Counted from the stretch's first letter, positions 1-12,678 are shown. The stretch is 64,000 nucleotides of DNA from Blasia pusilla (GCA_050084515.1 CM114271.1:22444001-22508000), one strand, 5' to 3'. Notes: generated by a model not told the origin, from the sequence alone. Made by a program: numbers and translations.

Positions 1-515
1 AAACCCAACTTCCCCTATGTCCCCCTTGGGCCATGGATTTTGGCCCTCAATCCAAATATAGTTCACAATCTATGGATCGACGTTTTATTGGTTATCTATC
101 AAGTTGGCTTGGCAGAGGCTTTTGGTAGATTAAGTAGCTTTCTGCTCCCCAAATGCATCTTGTTACTTGGACTTGCATTTCATTTGTCTCATAGCTAGTG
201 CCGGTCTTGACTCCTTTTTTGGCGTATCATGGTTGTCTTGCCGCCCATTACATTTCGTGACTAGTCTCAAGACGTCTCACCCATCTTGATTACTGGTGTG
301 TTCCTTGCTTCAAGCCCTTAACTTGACACTTGGCTCCAAGGTCTCAAAACTTGCTTGCCTTGCCTTTGTCCACAGGAGTAGCTACACCTCTTTCGTGCCT
401 AAATCTAGTCTTAAGACACGTGCAGGTCTTGCCTAGCGTTAGTCCCACGAAAGGGTTCCGCCCCCTTTCATAATCTCATGACTAACTAGTCTAGGTTTCG
501 ACTTAGGTGAGTCAC
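1..515 (-). repeat. LTR-like copy of gypsy element A (3' side), cut by window start
   Basis: This block resembles 20.94-21.49 kb in the same orientation over several hundred bases. Shared landmarks include CACTTGGCTCCAAGGTCTCA and CCTAGCGTTAGTCCC. Just outside it, the minus strand reads a purine-rich stretch (about 518-535) that could be the polypurine tract, which would make this the 3' LTR. The outer end lies beyond the window, so length and target duplication cannot be seen. Confidence 0.6.
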
Positions 516-1054
516 AACAAGATCTTTCCTCTTTGGACTTGCAATCATGACTCGCTTCTCTAGTTCTCGCTAGAATGGACAAGTAAGTCGAAAACCTCTT
601 CCACTTGAGTTGACCCTCTTGAAGACACAATAGGTAATCCCTCAGTTGAATTCACCAACGCCTTTGGTTTTGGCCTATTTCCTCACAGGACATCCAAGCC
701 TACGCCAATCTTATCTATCTCGATGTGTCGATTCGTACTAAGTACATTATACTTAGACTTGAATTTCCATAACAAACCGTGTCAAGCTCAACCATAACAA
801 GTAAATCCATCTCAATAAAAACATTCAAAACTCATTCCTCATTCAAGAAAAAATTTGGACACTTTATTGAATTCTTGGACTTTTCCAAATTTTTGCATAC
901 CATTAACATGATACTCCAAATAAAAATTTAGACAATGAAAATCCTACAAACTAGGCCACTACGATCAAGCTATGCACCAAACTCTAGTCTCACCATCTAC
1001 CTTCCCTTCAATTTTCTACTTCTATATTTGTCTAGAATTTGAAGTTCCTTTCCA

Positions 1055-2530
1055 TAAGTCAAATTTCTTTTTGGTTCCCATGTTCTTTTGAATAAATCAT
1101 AACCTTTCTACACCACGAAGTACTTGTTTACAAATCTTTTTCCTCTCTTTACTCTATGCTCATCTTGGTCTTTGACTATGGTTGGGTCGGATCGTATCAG
1201 TCCTCTCCAAGAAGAGTCTTGATCATCCACAAATGACTTTAATTCACTTATATGGAACACATCATGAACTCACCTTATCTCCAAGAACAACCTCAATTGG
1301 TATGACACCTCTTAATCTTTTTAATATCTCAAAGGGTCATGCATATTCTATTTTCGCATCATCTTCCAAGAGATACTTGAAAATAATTGGGGAGACCTTA
1401 GTCTTATCTAGAAAAGATGCCCAAAAAAGCCCAAGATATTCAAGAACTTATCTATAATAGATCCCCAAGATAGGCATGGGCGTGTTCTAACGATGCAGGC
1501 CTCTTAGCATGCAATCACATGCCAAGAAATGCTCCATTATCATAATGGAACTCCTGAATTGAGATGCCATTAGTTCTTCAAACCAAGTTGGGGTTCTAGG
1601 ATTGAATCCCACCACCAAAAAAATTTTCTGTATCTTTTCTCTAAATCCATGGAAATATTCTACTTTAACTGTGCCATAGGCATCTTCTTTTCCCAATTTT
1701 TTTGATCTATCAAAATAGAGTTTCACCACTACTCCTCAAGTACTAAGTTTACAAATTTTGCTCGACCTTTTGTGTTTGAGTGATAACTTGAACGTAGGAG
1801 CAAATCTGCTCCTTGAGTCATAAGCAAACACATCCAAAACTTAGAGACAAACTTGGGATCCCAATCAGACATTAAATCACTTGGAAAACACAAATTTTTG
1901 AAAATATTGCTAAATAAAAATGAGTGGCTTCCCATGAGGTAATTGTATTTCAAGTCAAAATGGAAACTCTTAGCTTAGAAATTGCTCTACCACTACCATG
2001 ATCGGAGAAAATACTTTCAATTCAGCTTACAATACAATGAAATCCATGGTGACACTTTCCCATGGTCCACTTGCAATTGAAAAATCTTAAAGAAGCCATT
2101 GTTATCTTGCCATAGTCCGTTCAATCCTTTCGGCAAACCAAACACAATTGGACATACTTTATGGTATCTTTTTCTTGAGATGGCCAATAGAATATTTCTT
2201 AAGAATCTCCAAAGTCGCTATCCAACGTAGATGTCCCACTTTGGGTGTATCTTGATGAACCTTGGTCCTTAAACTCTAAGGAACATATATCCTTTGTTGC
2301 TTCCATTTCACAACACCATCCACAAGTGTCACATGCCTCGTACGCGTCCCCTTCTTTAGAGCCTCTAACCATCCTTAAGCAATTTTATCATGCTAGTAAG
2401 CCAACTTCACCAAGTTTCTCCAATCAGTTTCTGATACCAAAGTTCCTCTCGAGTATTGCTCCAGCGTACTTAAGGCATCGACCACAATATTTTTCTTTCC
2501 TAGCTTATAAATGATTCTCATATATAATCT
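1055..2530 (-). pseudogene. Gypsy A RNase H end, integrase and chromodomain remnant
   Basis: Minus-strand reading gives, in order: an RNase H terminal motif of the type N-x-V-x-DALS near 2.5 kb; the H2C2 zinc region of integrase near 2.1-2.3 kb with a GH and a C present; a core start WESVTMDFIV near 2.05 kb keeping the first catalytic Asp; then SDWDP at about 1.86 kb (usual SDRDP), followed by KFVN where ERVN with the catalytic Glu is usual. At 1060-1155 the residues KGYDLFKRTWEP match the core of a chromodomain, which in this family guides insertion to heterochromatin. Internal stops and the Glu loss make it non-functional. Confidence 0.8.
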
Positions 2531-2909
2531 CACTACGTATTCTTGTCGTGTACCTACTCCCTTGAATGCCCATCTTGTGTATTGCGGAAGCTTGTGTTCA
2601 ACACATCATGCTCTTCTTACCGATCTGCATCCAAACACACTCACATTAGCCATGGTTTGGATCAACCATCCTTGAATCTCCCGAGTCTTGGTCTCGGGCC
2701 ACCCTTTAAGCTCATTGATCTAGGCGGGGTCAGATACCAACCTAACCCCTCACTCCCCAACACACGCAAGTCATTCAAGACTTGGGACATATTTCATTGA
2801 TAATTTAGGAACCGAAATGACACGAGCGTGCCTAACAGTCCCAACTACCCAATGGACCTTGAATGAGTCTCTAACTAGGAATCAATATCTGAGTCATAGA
2901 TCAAGGCCC

Positions 2910-3375
2910 AAGGTTGGCAAGGTTGCACGGAAATGGACAAGTCCGGACATGTCCTCGAACATGCCCGGCCCATACCTGAGCCCGCTCAAGAGCCCACAGC
3001 GTAGACCCGGGCTGTCAGAGCCCGCACCCGTTGCACGGCCGGCGGCAAGCCCGCGGGGCACGCTTGGCCCCCATTGGATGGGCTTAGGTCTGCTCAAGGC
3101 CCGCATGGTGGACTAAGAGCCCAAGCAAGGCCTTCCCCTAGCCCACCATGTGGGCCTTGCATGGGCTTGAGCACGTCCTATGGGGGCCAAGCCCGCCTTG
3201 CGGGCATCCTATGGGCCCCGGAATGGATGCGGGCTCCGTCAGCCTTGGTCTACGTAGAGGGCTCCGTGCGGGCTCCAAGCAGGCCGTAGATATCAAGGTG
3301 CGGAAGGACATATGTCCGCGAACATGAACATGTCCACGGACTTGGACTTTGTCTGTGTGCAACCCTAAAGGTCCG
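2910..3375. mobile_element. hAT-like MITE, 450 bp, in gypsy A
   Basis: The insert runs from 2918 to 3367. Its left end reads CAAGGTTGCA and its right end, reverse-complemented, TAGGGTTGCA, a typical hAT terminal pattern. The flanking 8 bases are AAGGTTGG (2910-2917) and AAGGTCCG (3368-3375), which match at 6 of 8 and so could be an aged target duplication. The interior is GC-rich (many GGGCC/GCCCG words) and has no credible gene. Blocks GGACAAGTCC and GGACATGTCC near the ends link it to the MITE at 28711-29033. Confidence 0.65.
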
Positions 3376-4440
3376 TTATTTGTTCCATTTGGACTTAGCT
3401 CGGTGTCAAAACCCCAATGCTAATCTTTCAATCCATCTCGTGCCCTTGGTTCACCCTTATGGTCTCCAAGGTCGGGTTCAGGTTCCAAACATTCCTTGGA
3501 GATCCTCCCCCTTATATATAGTTCTAGAGATCCCTACCCCCTCCCTACATCTAGGGAAGCTATCTTGTGGCCCTCAACCTAATTATTTATGGCCCTCAAC
3601 CTAAATATCATTTCGATAGTTTGGGAATATATATTTTCTAGATATCTATTTATTCATTTTTCTAGATTATAATGCATTGGAATTGGAATTGGCTTCTTAC
3701 AAGCTTTTCAACACCATCTTATTCACCCAAAATGCATCTTGAGTCTAGTCATTATGATTTCAAACATGGAGAATCCCCAAACACCCAATCAAGTTCTAAA
3801 CTAGGTTGAAGTCCCTTGGCACCCAACTTTGGTAGGACTTGAGCTCTTCTCAAGTCTTGCTAAAAGTTGTTTTGCTAGGTCACAACCCCCATTATTTGAG
3901 ACGCACATCAAAGCTCGTGTCTTGCTTGTGCAACTCATATCTCACTCATGAGATTCTGGCACGTTTCCATCCTAGAGTGAACCCACTAGAGTTCTGATGT
4001 CATGCAATGGCACATGTTTGGTTATGAGGGTTACAAGAATTCTTACCAATAGAGTTTTTTTGAGGAAAAATCTCTTGACTTGCAAAATATTTGCAAATGA
4101 TGTTGTTGGTGTAAACCTTGAAGTGCAGACTATGCAACAAGTATACTTCCAACTTCTTGAGAAAATGAATCAACACATACATCTCCCTTTCATGAGGCTT
4201 GTTATTCTCTAACTTGGCTGACTCATCAAAAATTGATCAATCTACTTAGTTTAACACTTCCCTAATTGCATAGTTAGATGCATTGGTCCAAACTTTGAAT
4301 AAGACCCTGATTTCCAATAACTTGAGTTCATGAGGGTTTTTAACCAAAAACTTTAGTTACTTAAATTCCTCCTAAGACTCCTCAAACCATCAAAATACCA
4401 TTTCTTTCCATGTCGAGTTATAGAGCGGTCAAGCAACCTT
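3376..4440. other. Gypsy A internal DNA without recognisable coding
   Basis: By position this should hold the RT thumb and most of RNase H of element A on the minus strand. I could not read a convincing domain here; it is AT-rich with many stops in all frames. Confidence 0.4.
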
Positions 4441-5640
4441 GGAAAAATCATAGATATGTCTTCTATAGAAGGTTACAAATCCAAAAGATGACCTTTTCTT
4501 GATTGAATTCCTTGGTGCTGGCCATAAGGCCCATAACTTCATAATTAACCTCAAGCTTGTCATGATTGGGTAGTATGCCTTCCATTTTCAATGTATGTCC
4601 CAAGCATTCCACTTCTTGGACCATGAAGCAATACTTAGAAAGTTTCATGAACAACTTATTCTTCTTCAAACGCCCCAAGACTTCTTTGAGGAGAACCTCA
4701 TGTTCCTTCTAGTTCACTGAATATATGAAGATCTTATCAAAGAATTCTACCACTCCCCTATCTAATAGATCCTAAAAGATAGAATTCACGAGAGTTATGA
4801 ATGTAGCCAACGCGTTAGTTAGTTAAAACAACATCACTAGGAACTAGTAGGATTCGAATCTTGTCCTCATCTTTATCTTATGTTTAACCTCCTCTATTAT
4901 CCAGATTTGGTAATACTCTTGTGTTAGTTCAATCTTTGCAAAATACTTGGACCCTACCACTGCATCAGACAAGTCAACTGCCAAAGGCAACTAATATTTG
5001 TCCTTGATGGTCTTTTGGTTCAACCTCTTGTAATGAATGAACCCGCTTTCCTCCAATGCCTCAATGTGCTCATACAAGAGTTGTCTTTCTTGGGGAGTCA
5101 TACTCCAAGAATTCCTCATAATCGGGGCCATTATAGATTTCAATTCAATCTTATGACCCACGTCTCACCTAGGCGGCAACCCTTTAAGAAGTTCCTTCCA
5201 AGATTTTTCTTAGTTCCTCTTTTAGTGGCACTTCATCCAATTCAGACTCCAAAGTTTTCAACGTGATTCCTCAAAATTGGAACCCTCCCTTGAGATTATT
5301 TTCAAATTGCCTTGTAGAAATCAATTGAGCAACCTATTTTACTTGATTAACCCTCAAAATTTGAGGACGCAATTTTGTGCTTTGAACCTCGAGAATCCTC
5401 ATGGCATTTCCATCACCAAGAGGAACCTTTTATATGCCTTTAGTTGATATAAGCACTCTAGCATATCTACGCAAAAATCTAAGCGATAAAATCATATATA
5501 TATATATTCGAGTCTTTCTACCATCTTCAGATCTAGAAAGTTGAAGATCAGCTCTATATCAATCAAAGCAACCATGGATTTTCGTGCAATAAGTACCTCA
5601 ACTAGATATTAACATTCATTAACAACCTGATGAAAATCCA
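4440..5640 (-). pseudogene. Gypsy A protease and reverse transcriptase remnant
   Basis: On the minus strand a protease-like segment at about 5.60-5.52 kb shows VALIDIE where the active site DTGA is expected, so the catalytic triplet is damaged. The RT follows: KIELTQEYYQIWI near 4.9 kb corresponds to the first catalytic motif (usually KIDL) with Asp changed to Glu. FFDKIFIYS near 4.73 kb corresponds to the Y-x-DD box with the second Asp changed to Lys. QEVECLGHTL at about 4.6 kb is the conserved segment after it. Stops fall between these motifs. The order and spacing leave little doubt about identity. Confidence 0.8.
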
Positions 5641-5769
5641 TTGAAGACTCATCACCTTAATTCCCTCAACTCATTCCCTCAAGGCTCGCGATCAATCATG
5701 CTAAACGTCAAGATGATAGTCTCACTTACCTACTCAACATCCTCATGCTTGTTGATTTCTCTTGAATTG

Positions 5770-5782
5770 CTCACTGTGGCAA
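5770..5782 (+). repeat. Left target-site duplication of the 14 kb element
   Basis: CTCACTGTGGCAA, identical to 19906-19918. Adjacent gypsy A sequence lies to its left and element sequence (GGGGGCTGG...) to its right. Confidence 0.7.
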
Positions 5783-6339
5783 GGGGGCTGGTATTATGGC
5801 AGGAGAGAGAAAGAGAGGAAGAGAGGAGAGTCTCTCTTAAAAAAAAAGGGCCAAATCCGCCTCCTCTCTTCAAAACTTTTTGACTTATTTGAAATTTTTG
5901 TTTGCTTTCAAATTCATGAAATATTTAGAAGAGAGTAGGTAGTGGTCCACATTCGGGCCTTAAGAAACCTCCTTTTTCCAGGGGGCGAAAAACAAGTAGA
6001 CATCATAAGTCCACTACAAACATTTTTCCATCACGCTCCATGTGAGCCTAAGTTTCTTCACATTGCCTGTCTCAATCTACAGTAAGCTGTGCCCAGGGCT
6101 ATTTTTTTTGGAGGACCATTGGCAAATAATGTGACAAGAAGTAGCAATCTCATCTCAATGAAAGGTTCAAATAACGACCAACTTTGTGAAATGTGAACTC
6201 AGGAGACGATAATTAAACCAAAAGATTTTTAGCTTTCTGGAGTAAAGAGGAAATGATGTCCCTTCATTCAGATCCTAAATCTGATAAACCGAGAAGCTAC
6301 ACCCCTCCCAATCTGTCAGAATTTTACAGGTTCCAACTC

Positions 6340-7407
6340 TTGCAACCCGTCGGAATCAGATGGCTTGCACCTCTTGCAAGCAAGCTCACCATAACAAAGG
6401 AAAGATTTTGAGAAGTGATTCCATTCCACCCTGCACCCACAAAAATTCAACTTTTTGGGAATCCGAAATGGCAATCCGACAGGTTATAGGAATCCAACAC
6501 GTCTTAGAGAAGAAAAGAAGCCTAAGATTGGTTTGACGATACTAGGGGAACGAGCCAAAAGTGAAGAAGCCCTTCAAAATACCTCAAAATTTGGTGTCCC
6601 AGGGAAAGAGTCCGATCACTCAAGCAGCCAACCTGTCGGAATCCGACAGCTTGCTTGGAAATGGTTGAAAATTTGCAGTGTTGAAAAAGTGAAAAGTTGC
6701 AACCCGTCGGAATCCGACGGGTTGCAAAATTTTAATTCTGAGTAGCTAGACGAACACAATCCACAAGTCCAAAAAAAATATTCAGCAAAATTTTACAAAC
6801 ACCATTATCGGTTGAAAAAATCTCGTCCTTTATTACATCCAAAGGAATCTCGAAAATGTACATTTGATCTAGTCTATGATTTCTTCAGCCTCGTCATCTA
6901 TAATTTTACTCCTAACTCTCCTAGGTTCCTGTACAAAAGGAATGTCTTGGGATACAAGTGGCTCCTTTGGCCGATTGTAGACGGGGATCGAAAATATTGG
7001 GGAATTAGAGAGCCTTGGCCCCCCCTTAGGTACACCATAACCGTCGCATGTAACCTGATTTGAGTCCCACCGCCTTCCTCAGCAGTATATCTTGCACGCT
7101 CTGCAATGTGACACCCATCAAGTATCAATATATGCTCCGTCCTTGGAAATACCATGATGGCAATCCCACAGGTAATAGGAATCCAACATGTCTTAGAGAA
7201 GAGAAGAAGCCTACGCCTTGTTTGACGATACTAGGGGAAGGTGCCAAAGTGAAGAAGCCCGCCAGAATGCCTCTAAAGAGTCCGAAAGAGTCCGATCACT
7301 CACGCAGCCAACCTGTCGGATTCCGACAGGTTGCCTGGAAGTGGTTAAAAAGGTGCAGTGGTCAAAAAGTGAAAAGTTGCAAGCCTTGGAAATCCGGCAG
7401 GTTGTAA
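6340..7407. repeat. Dispersed palindrome copies, left end of the 14 kb element (5 copies)
   Basis: Copies of the CAACCCGTCGGA / TCCGACGGGTTG palindrome occur near 6342, 6632, 6699, 7308 and 7376. The copy at 6699-6726 is the closest to perfect. They lie 3' of the minus-strand gene, in the duplicated blocks. Confidence 0.85.
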
Positions 7408-7582
7408 AATAGAAGTCCTCGGAGTACATAGACGATCACATTTGACAAGACCAAAAAAGATATTCAGAAAAATTTTACAAACACCATCATCGTTCGAAAA
7501 AATCTTGTCCTTTAATATATCTGAAAGAAGCTCGGAACTGTACATTTGATCTATTCTATAAAATATTTTTCCTCGTCATCAA
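6467..7582. repeat. Direct duplication of about 430 bp (6467-6900 and 7151-7582)
   Basis: The two blocks share long, diverged identity, for example GGAATCCAACA, TTTGACGATACTAGGGG, GAGTCCGATCACTCA and AAAATTTTACAAACACCAT. Each contains two palindrome copies. The unit appears to cover the 3' flank of the minus-strand methyltransferase gene. The segment between them (6.90-7.15 kb) reads on the minus strand as an acidic tail ending IIDDEAEEIID, similar in character to the LSDDDE tail at 7637, so the gene's 3' end seems to have been duplicated as well. Confidence 0.7.
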
Positions 7583-8289
7583 ATAAATCCCTACTCAAAA
7601 CGCTGCAGTCAAGCTGGGTCCTTGAGTTCTTTGAACTCACTCATCATCGTCCGAGAGCTCTTCCAAGATTACTGTCGGCCTTGTCCTCCCAATTTTCAGA
7701 ATCGTGGGAAGAGACAATGGTGTCACTACCAATGGTGGGTCTGGAACCGGAGCTCTCAGCTTCGGAGGAGAGTTGTACGCCCCAACTAGCCTGTCGTAAT
7801 CTGCCTTTGCCTCCTTGCAAAGATCAAACAATTATTGCTTTCCCTCAAGGGAGAGAATGTTCGTGCCACTCTGCCAGACGCCTCTGATACTCGCTCCTGA
7901 AAGGCCCACTAAGTCGAACACCAAGTCACCCGGCCTTGAGCAGAGCTTGATGAGCGTTTTGAATCAGGGGTGGCGACTTTTCCCTTCCTCCAAGTAAGGG
8001 GGTACCGTCTTGCATGTAAATTCCCAGGGGGGAATTTTATAAACTATCTAAGCTGTACCCATCGGAGCATGGATCCAGGATCCATGCTTAAACACTTGGA
8101 AGTTGTGCTCGGGCCGAACAAAGCAGTAAACATAAGATTGGTCCATTTGTAAAGAAGCACGTTGGAAACAATGTCAGCAACAAGAAAGAGCTCCTTGACC
8201 ACTGGTCTACTCTCAGTATGGTGACATAATGTGCGACACGTCCCCAAAGAACTTCGCTTAACCCCAGAGAACTTCGTTATAATCCTAAC

Positions 8290-8625
8290 ATTGGAGCAAC
8301 CTGTCGGAGTCCGACGGGTTGTTTTACAAGTGTTGTGTGATTTTTTTGTCCATGAGCAATCCGTCGGAAGGCGACAGGTTGCTGGCTTAGAGCAGCCCAT
8401 GGTTGGCTAAGAGCAACCCGTCGCTTTCAGACGGGTTGTATCATTCCAGAAACACAAGGAAAAAGCATGAGCACTTGCAACCCGTCGGGTTCCGACGGGT
8501 TGCATTCACCCAATGGAGACTTGCGGTAAATTTGCAACCCGTCGCTTTCAGACGGATTGCACCACCGAAGTCTCCAGCTCAAACAATCCGAGGGGTTGCA
8601 TACAGAGATGCAACTCGTCGGAGAA
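8290..8625. repeat. Palindrome array A, in an intron of the methyltransferase gene
   Basis: Copies start near 8294, 8356, 8412, 8477, 8533 and 8580, about 60 bp apart. The copy at about 8475-8505 is nearly perfect; others carry CTTTC in place of the centre. The array lies between the donor at 8657 and the motif X exon at about 8.01 kb, so it is intronic. Confidence 0.85.
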
Positions 8626-10717
8626 AGACAATTTGGATACAAATTTAGAGCCCTTACCCGAATTTGACTCGTCGCGGATCAGAATGGGTACTCGTTCTTG
8701 ATGACCCACCATTGCGCCGTCCTCCACTTCAGCGACCTCTTGACGCACTCGAGGTTGAAGAGCTTGTCCTCGCTCCCTCCAGTCAAAACTAAGAAATAGC
8801 CCCTGTCACTGAGATAAGCGTATGCAAAGGAAAAGAGGAGCGCGATCTGGTCATAAGAAAGAGGGAAATTCCAGTCTAGGACCCTGTCGGACGGATTCTC
8901 GTCCCACAAGCGCAACCCCGAGGGCAAATCAGTGACGAGGAGATCCACCGCCACTTCTTCGACCTCCCCATGGACCGTCCAGGCAGCATGCCCGTTTTGT
9001 TGAAGCTTCCATCCCAGCGTTGTCAATTTCTTGATGGCGGGTGTCGACGCTTGGAAATTGAAACTTTTCAGCTCATCCAGAAGATTCGTGGAGTGAATGA
9101 TGACGCTTGTCCGGGTCGTTGTTTCTCTATGTCTTCCCAAGGATGATGGAGTGTATTCCACATCCTGGTCTGCTCCCTAGGACAACCCTGGCGCCTCTCA
9201 CTTCCGCTTCTCCCGAGTCTGCGGTCGGCTTGTTGGGGTCTCTATGACCTTAGACTTTGGTGGAGTTTTTTTTGCAGAGGACCTGGTCCGACCCTCTCTC
9301 CCCGCTCGCCTCGACGATTCCGGCTCTTGCCTTGAATTTTCAGCCTCTCTTTGGGAAGACTCGGCCTCAAAATTCTTCGATCCCCTTGCCTTGGCTTTGA
9401 GACTCGCTGTAGATTTGTCCTTGGCGGTGACGACCTTGGACACCAACTTCGCTGTCTGGAGGGCTTGCTCCTCCGCATCTCCTTCGAAAAAGTCTTCAGG
9501 CTAGACAAAATTGTTGATGTCGTCCCTACCTGCAGTCACTACATCATAGAGCAGGCGTAGATCTTTCTCGGTTATGTCCTCAGGGTCGTTGAAGTCCACC
9601 CCAATCGGGAAATTCTCCACCTCCCAATCGGACATGCTTTGAGCCATCTCCATGTCGTACATGGACAATGTCTCTCCATCAGGCGGAGAAGCCCACAATT
9701 TGGAGGCTGCCGGTATTTTTGCCATGTACTTGCATTCTTACAATGGACGAGGTACCTGAACACCATACGTTGGGCAGCTCTTAGTCGAGATGCATTGGCC
9801 GCCTACTCCTGAAGATCTTGCTTCTATTTCTTCGTTAAGGTCTGCCTGAGGGAGGATGCGATCCTTGAACATCGTCCTGAAACCTGGGTTTTTTATGGGC
9901 TTGTCCCGCATGTCATCCAGCCAAAGTTCAAAATCTTTAGCACTCTCCAGGTTTGCTTCCTCCGAAACTGGCTCTATTCTTTTCAACTCCGCTTGGAGAC
10001 CCACGAGCATGGACTTCCCGAGAAGCCGCAACGCGTCCCAGAATGACCATTCACGGAGCCAATGGGAGATCACTGGATTAGAGACACCCGGAGGATGGTG
10101 TGCCGCCCTCTTTTGGGCCTCTGTGCCCTCGAGATTGATTTTCATGAGTCGGATTCTCCTAAATTTGCTAATTCCAGACAAGGCAAATCGATGCACGCGA
10201 TCGAGAGACACTTTCTCCCCAATCCGACCTTGCGGATCTTCATCCCTCTTCCGCTAGCGCTTGATTATCGCCTTCAGCTCCTTGTAGAAATTGGGGCCAA
10301 GCTCGAGGTTGAGAATGGCGATGTAGCACTGCATCTTGCTTGCCGTGTACTTTGTAGCTACAGATACTGTAGCTTGGATGAACTTTGCACGCTCAAACAC
10401 AGACACTTTCTCCCTCTGCTCCAGCTCCAATGCAGCGCTCTTCTTGGCGGCCTGTATCTTCGACCAACAAAGGATTGTCACGGTTGCATCTTGGGAAATA
10501 AATTTATTTGCCCAAGTCTTTTTTTTTATTTGAGCACCCTTTGCCAACATCTCATTTACAAGGGTGTCGCCCAAGAACCCCTTGTACTCTTCCGGTGCGT
10601 CGTTAGCACTTTCTTCACCCGATCGCAATCCTGGATCCAGTGGTGGGTGACATTCCCCTCCGATACAATCCTGCACATCCAAACTCAATATAAGAATTTT
10701 TGCAAGGTACATGGGTT

Positions 10718-11342
10718 CTTGCAACCTGTCGGACTCCGACAGGTCGTCAAAGCTCATGGTCAGAATGGTAGCTACGAGCTAAATTTTACAACCCATCGGA
10801 GTCCGACGGATTGCATTCAGATTTGTGATTGCCACGTTTCAACCCGTCGGACTCCGACGGGTTGTCAAATAATTTGTATTTAGAGAATGGTTACCGGAAG
10901 AAAAGTGAACATATCAACCCGTCGAAGTCCGACAGGTTGCGCAATTTCAATTAATGTTGGAATTTGACGCAAAAAATGTAGCTCCCCCCATCGGACTCTG
11001 ACGAGTTGCTTTCGGCCAAAAACATCAAAAATCATCCAAAAACACCTGCGAGTCAAGCAAACCGTCAGACTCCGATGAGTTGCTTTCTTCAAAAAACATC
11101 CAAAAATAGCGGCCGGTCGAGCAACTCGTTGGACTCCGACGAGTTGCTTTCGGCCAAAAACATCCTACACCTGTGGTCAGTCGAACAACTCATCGGACTC
11201 CAACGAGTTGCTTTCGGCCAAAAACATCCTAAACCAGTGATTAGTCGAACAACTCGTCGGAGTCCGATGAGTTGCTTTCGGCCAAAAAATCCCAAAAACA
11301 GTGGCGACTCAAACAACTTGTCGGAGTCCGACGGTTTGCAGC
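10718..11342. repeat. Palindrome array B, in an intron of the methyltransferase gene
   Basis: Ten copies start near 10722, 10789, 10840, 10915, 10985, 11059, 11119, 11183, 11249 and 11313, spaced about 50-75 bp. Between 10.99 and 11.3 kb the spacers also share TTGCTTTCGGCCAAAAACAT, so that part grew by tandem duplication; earlier spacers differ. The array ends just before the exon donor at about 11.35 kb and starts just after the acceptor at about 10.67 kb. Confidence 0.9.
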
Positions 11343-12678
11343 AAGAGGAAACTTACGCGTTCATGGCATACATGGCCATCTCTACCGTCGCCATGTGATG
11401 AGGGTATGGATGTAGCACGACTGCCTTCACGCAAAAATGTGCCTCCAATGAGTTTGGGCGCTCCTCTGCAAACTGGGTCCACGCCATGAACATGTAGTTT
11501 CCATCCTAGATGGAGAAATACAGGTTCCGCATCCAGCTGAATTCCATCCCCTCTATCGCCCTTCTGAATTCCTGATCTCTCATCCTCTAGAATGTGTCGA
11601 GCGCTTCCAAGTCCTCCTCCGTAACCAGCGCTTGGGTTCCATTTTCATTATAAGGCTGAACATAGAACGGAGGGAAGCTGTTGACGTAGGATGTTGTCGA
11701 TGCCGATTGTTTCAGCTTCGCAATATCCTCGTCAGATTGAATTTCGCGGACGTACTCCATTGTTCGCAATCGGCAAAGTGGAATTCTCGGAGCGTTCTGA
11801 CCCTCCATCAGTGCCATATGCTTTACCACCTATCACAACGGGGACAAGGTCAATAAGCTACACTGAATTGCCATTGAATTGCAGCATGGGCCTTCACATA
11901 ATTCAAAGAACACAAATCCTCTCTTACCCGCTCGAAGATTGGGTTGGTGTCTTGGCCAGCCAACTGCTCTTGGATAGTAGCTGGCAAGTCCACTGAACAC
12001 TCGTCGATCCGATAGAGGTTGATTTCTTCCTCCAGGCTTAGAGACGAGGATGACCGCTCTCCTGCTTCTTCAGCGATGTCCACCATCTCCACGATGGCGG
12101 TCCTCATGACCTCATCGTCCGTCACTTGAACTTCGGCCATTTCCGGTATATTGATTGTGTCCCTGGACTTCATCGGGGATATTTCCTGCATCTCAACACT
12201 TTCGGTTGGACGGGCAGGGGCTTTCTTCAATGGCAATCGCTTTTTCCCTCTGAGCTTTTTCCAATTCTGCTCTCCTCACCGACGCGTCCAGACGCTTCTT
12301 TTCACGCTTTTTGTCGGCGATCCTTTTCTTCAAGGCCTGCGACGCCTCAGCCTCTGCGTTCTATTTTTCGAGCGCCTCATTTACGCGTTTTGCAAGAAGC
12401 TCCTGCTAGTGCATCTCCGCTTCCCTTTCCCACTCCTCGATTTCTTGCTGCCTTATCTAATTGGCCAAACGAGGCCCTTGAGATGGTGACGAAGGAGTCC
12501 TCATGGACTTGGGAGTGAAGCTCCCAACCTTGTTTGCTTGAGATTTTTCCCTCGTCATTGTTCCCGAAAATGCCTCTTATGGACAAGGAGATTGCTCTCT
12601 GTGCACGATGAATCGCCTCGAGGAATCGCCTTGATGAGTCACCTTGCTGATGTCGCGATGAGTCGCCTTGATGAGTAG

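Noticed and set aside
2817-3362. Open frames in the GC-rich block
   Set aside because: They overlap on both strands, are Pro/Gly/Arg-rich and arise from a repetitive GC-rich MITE core.
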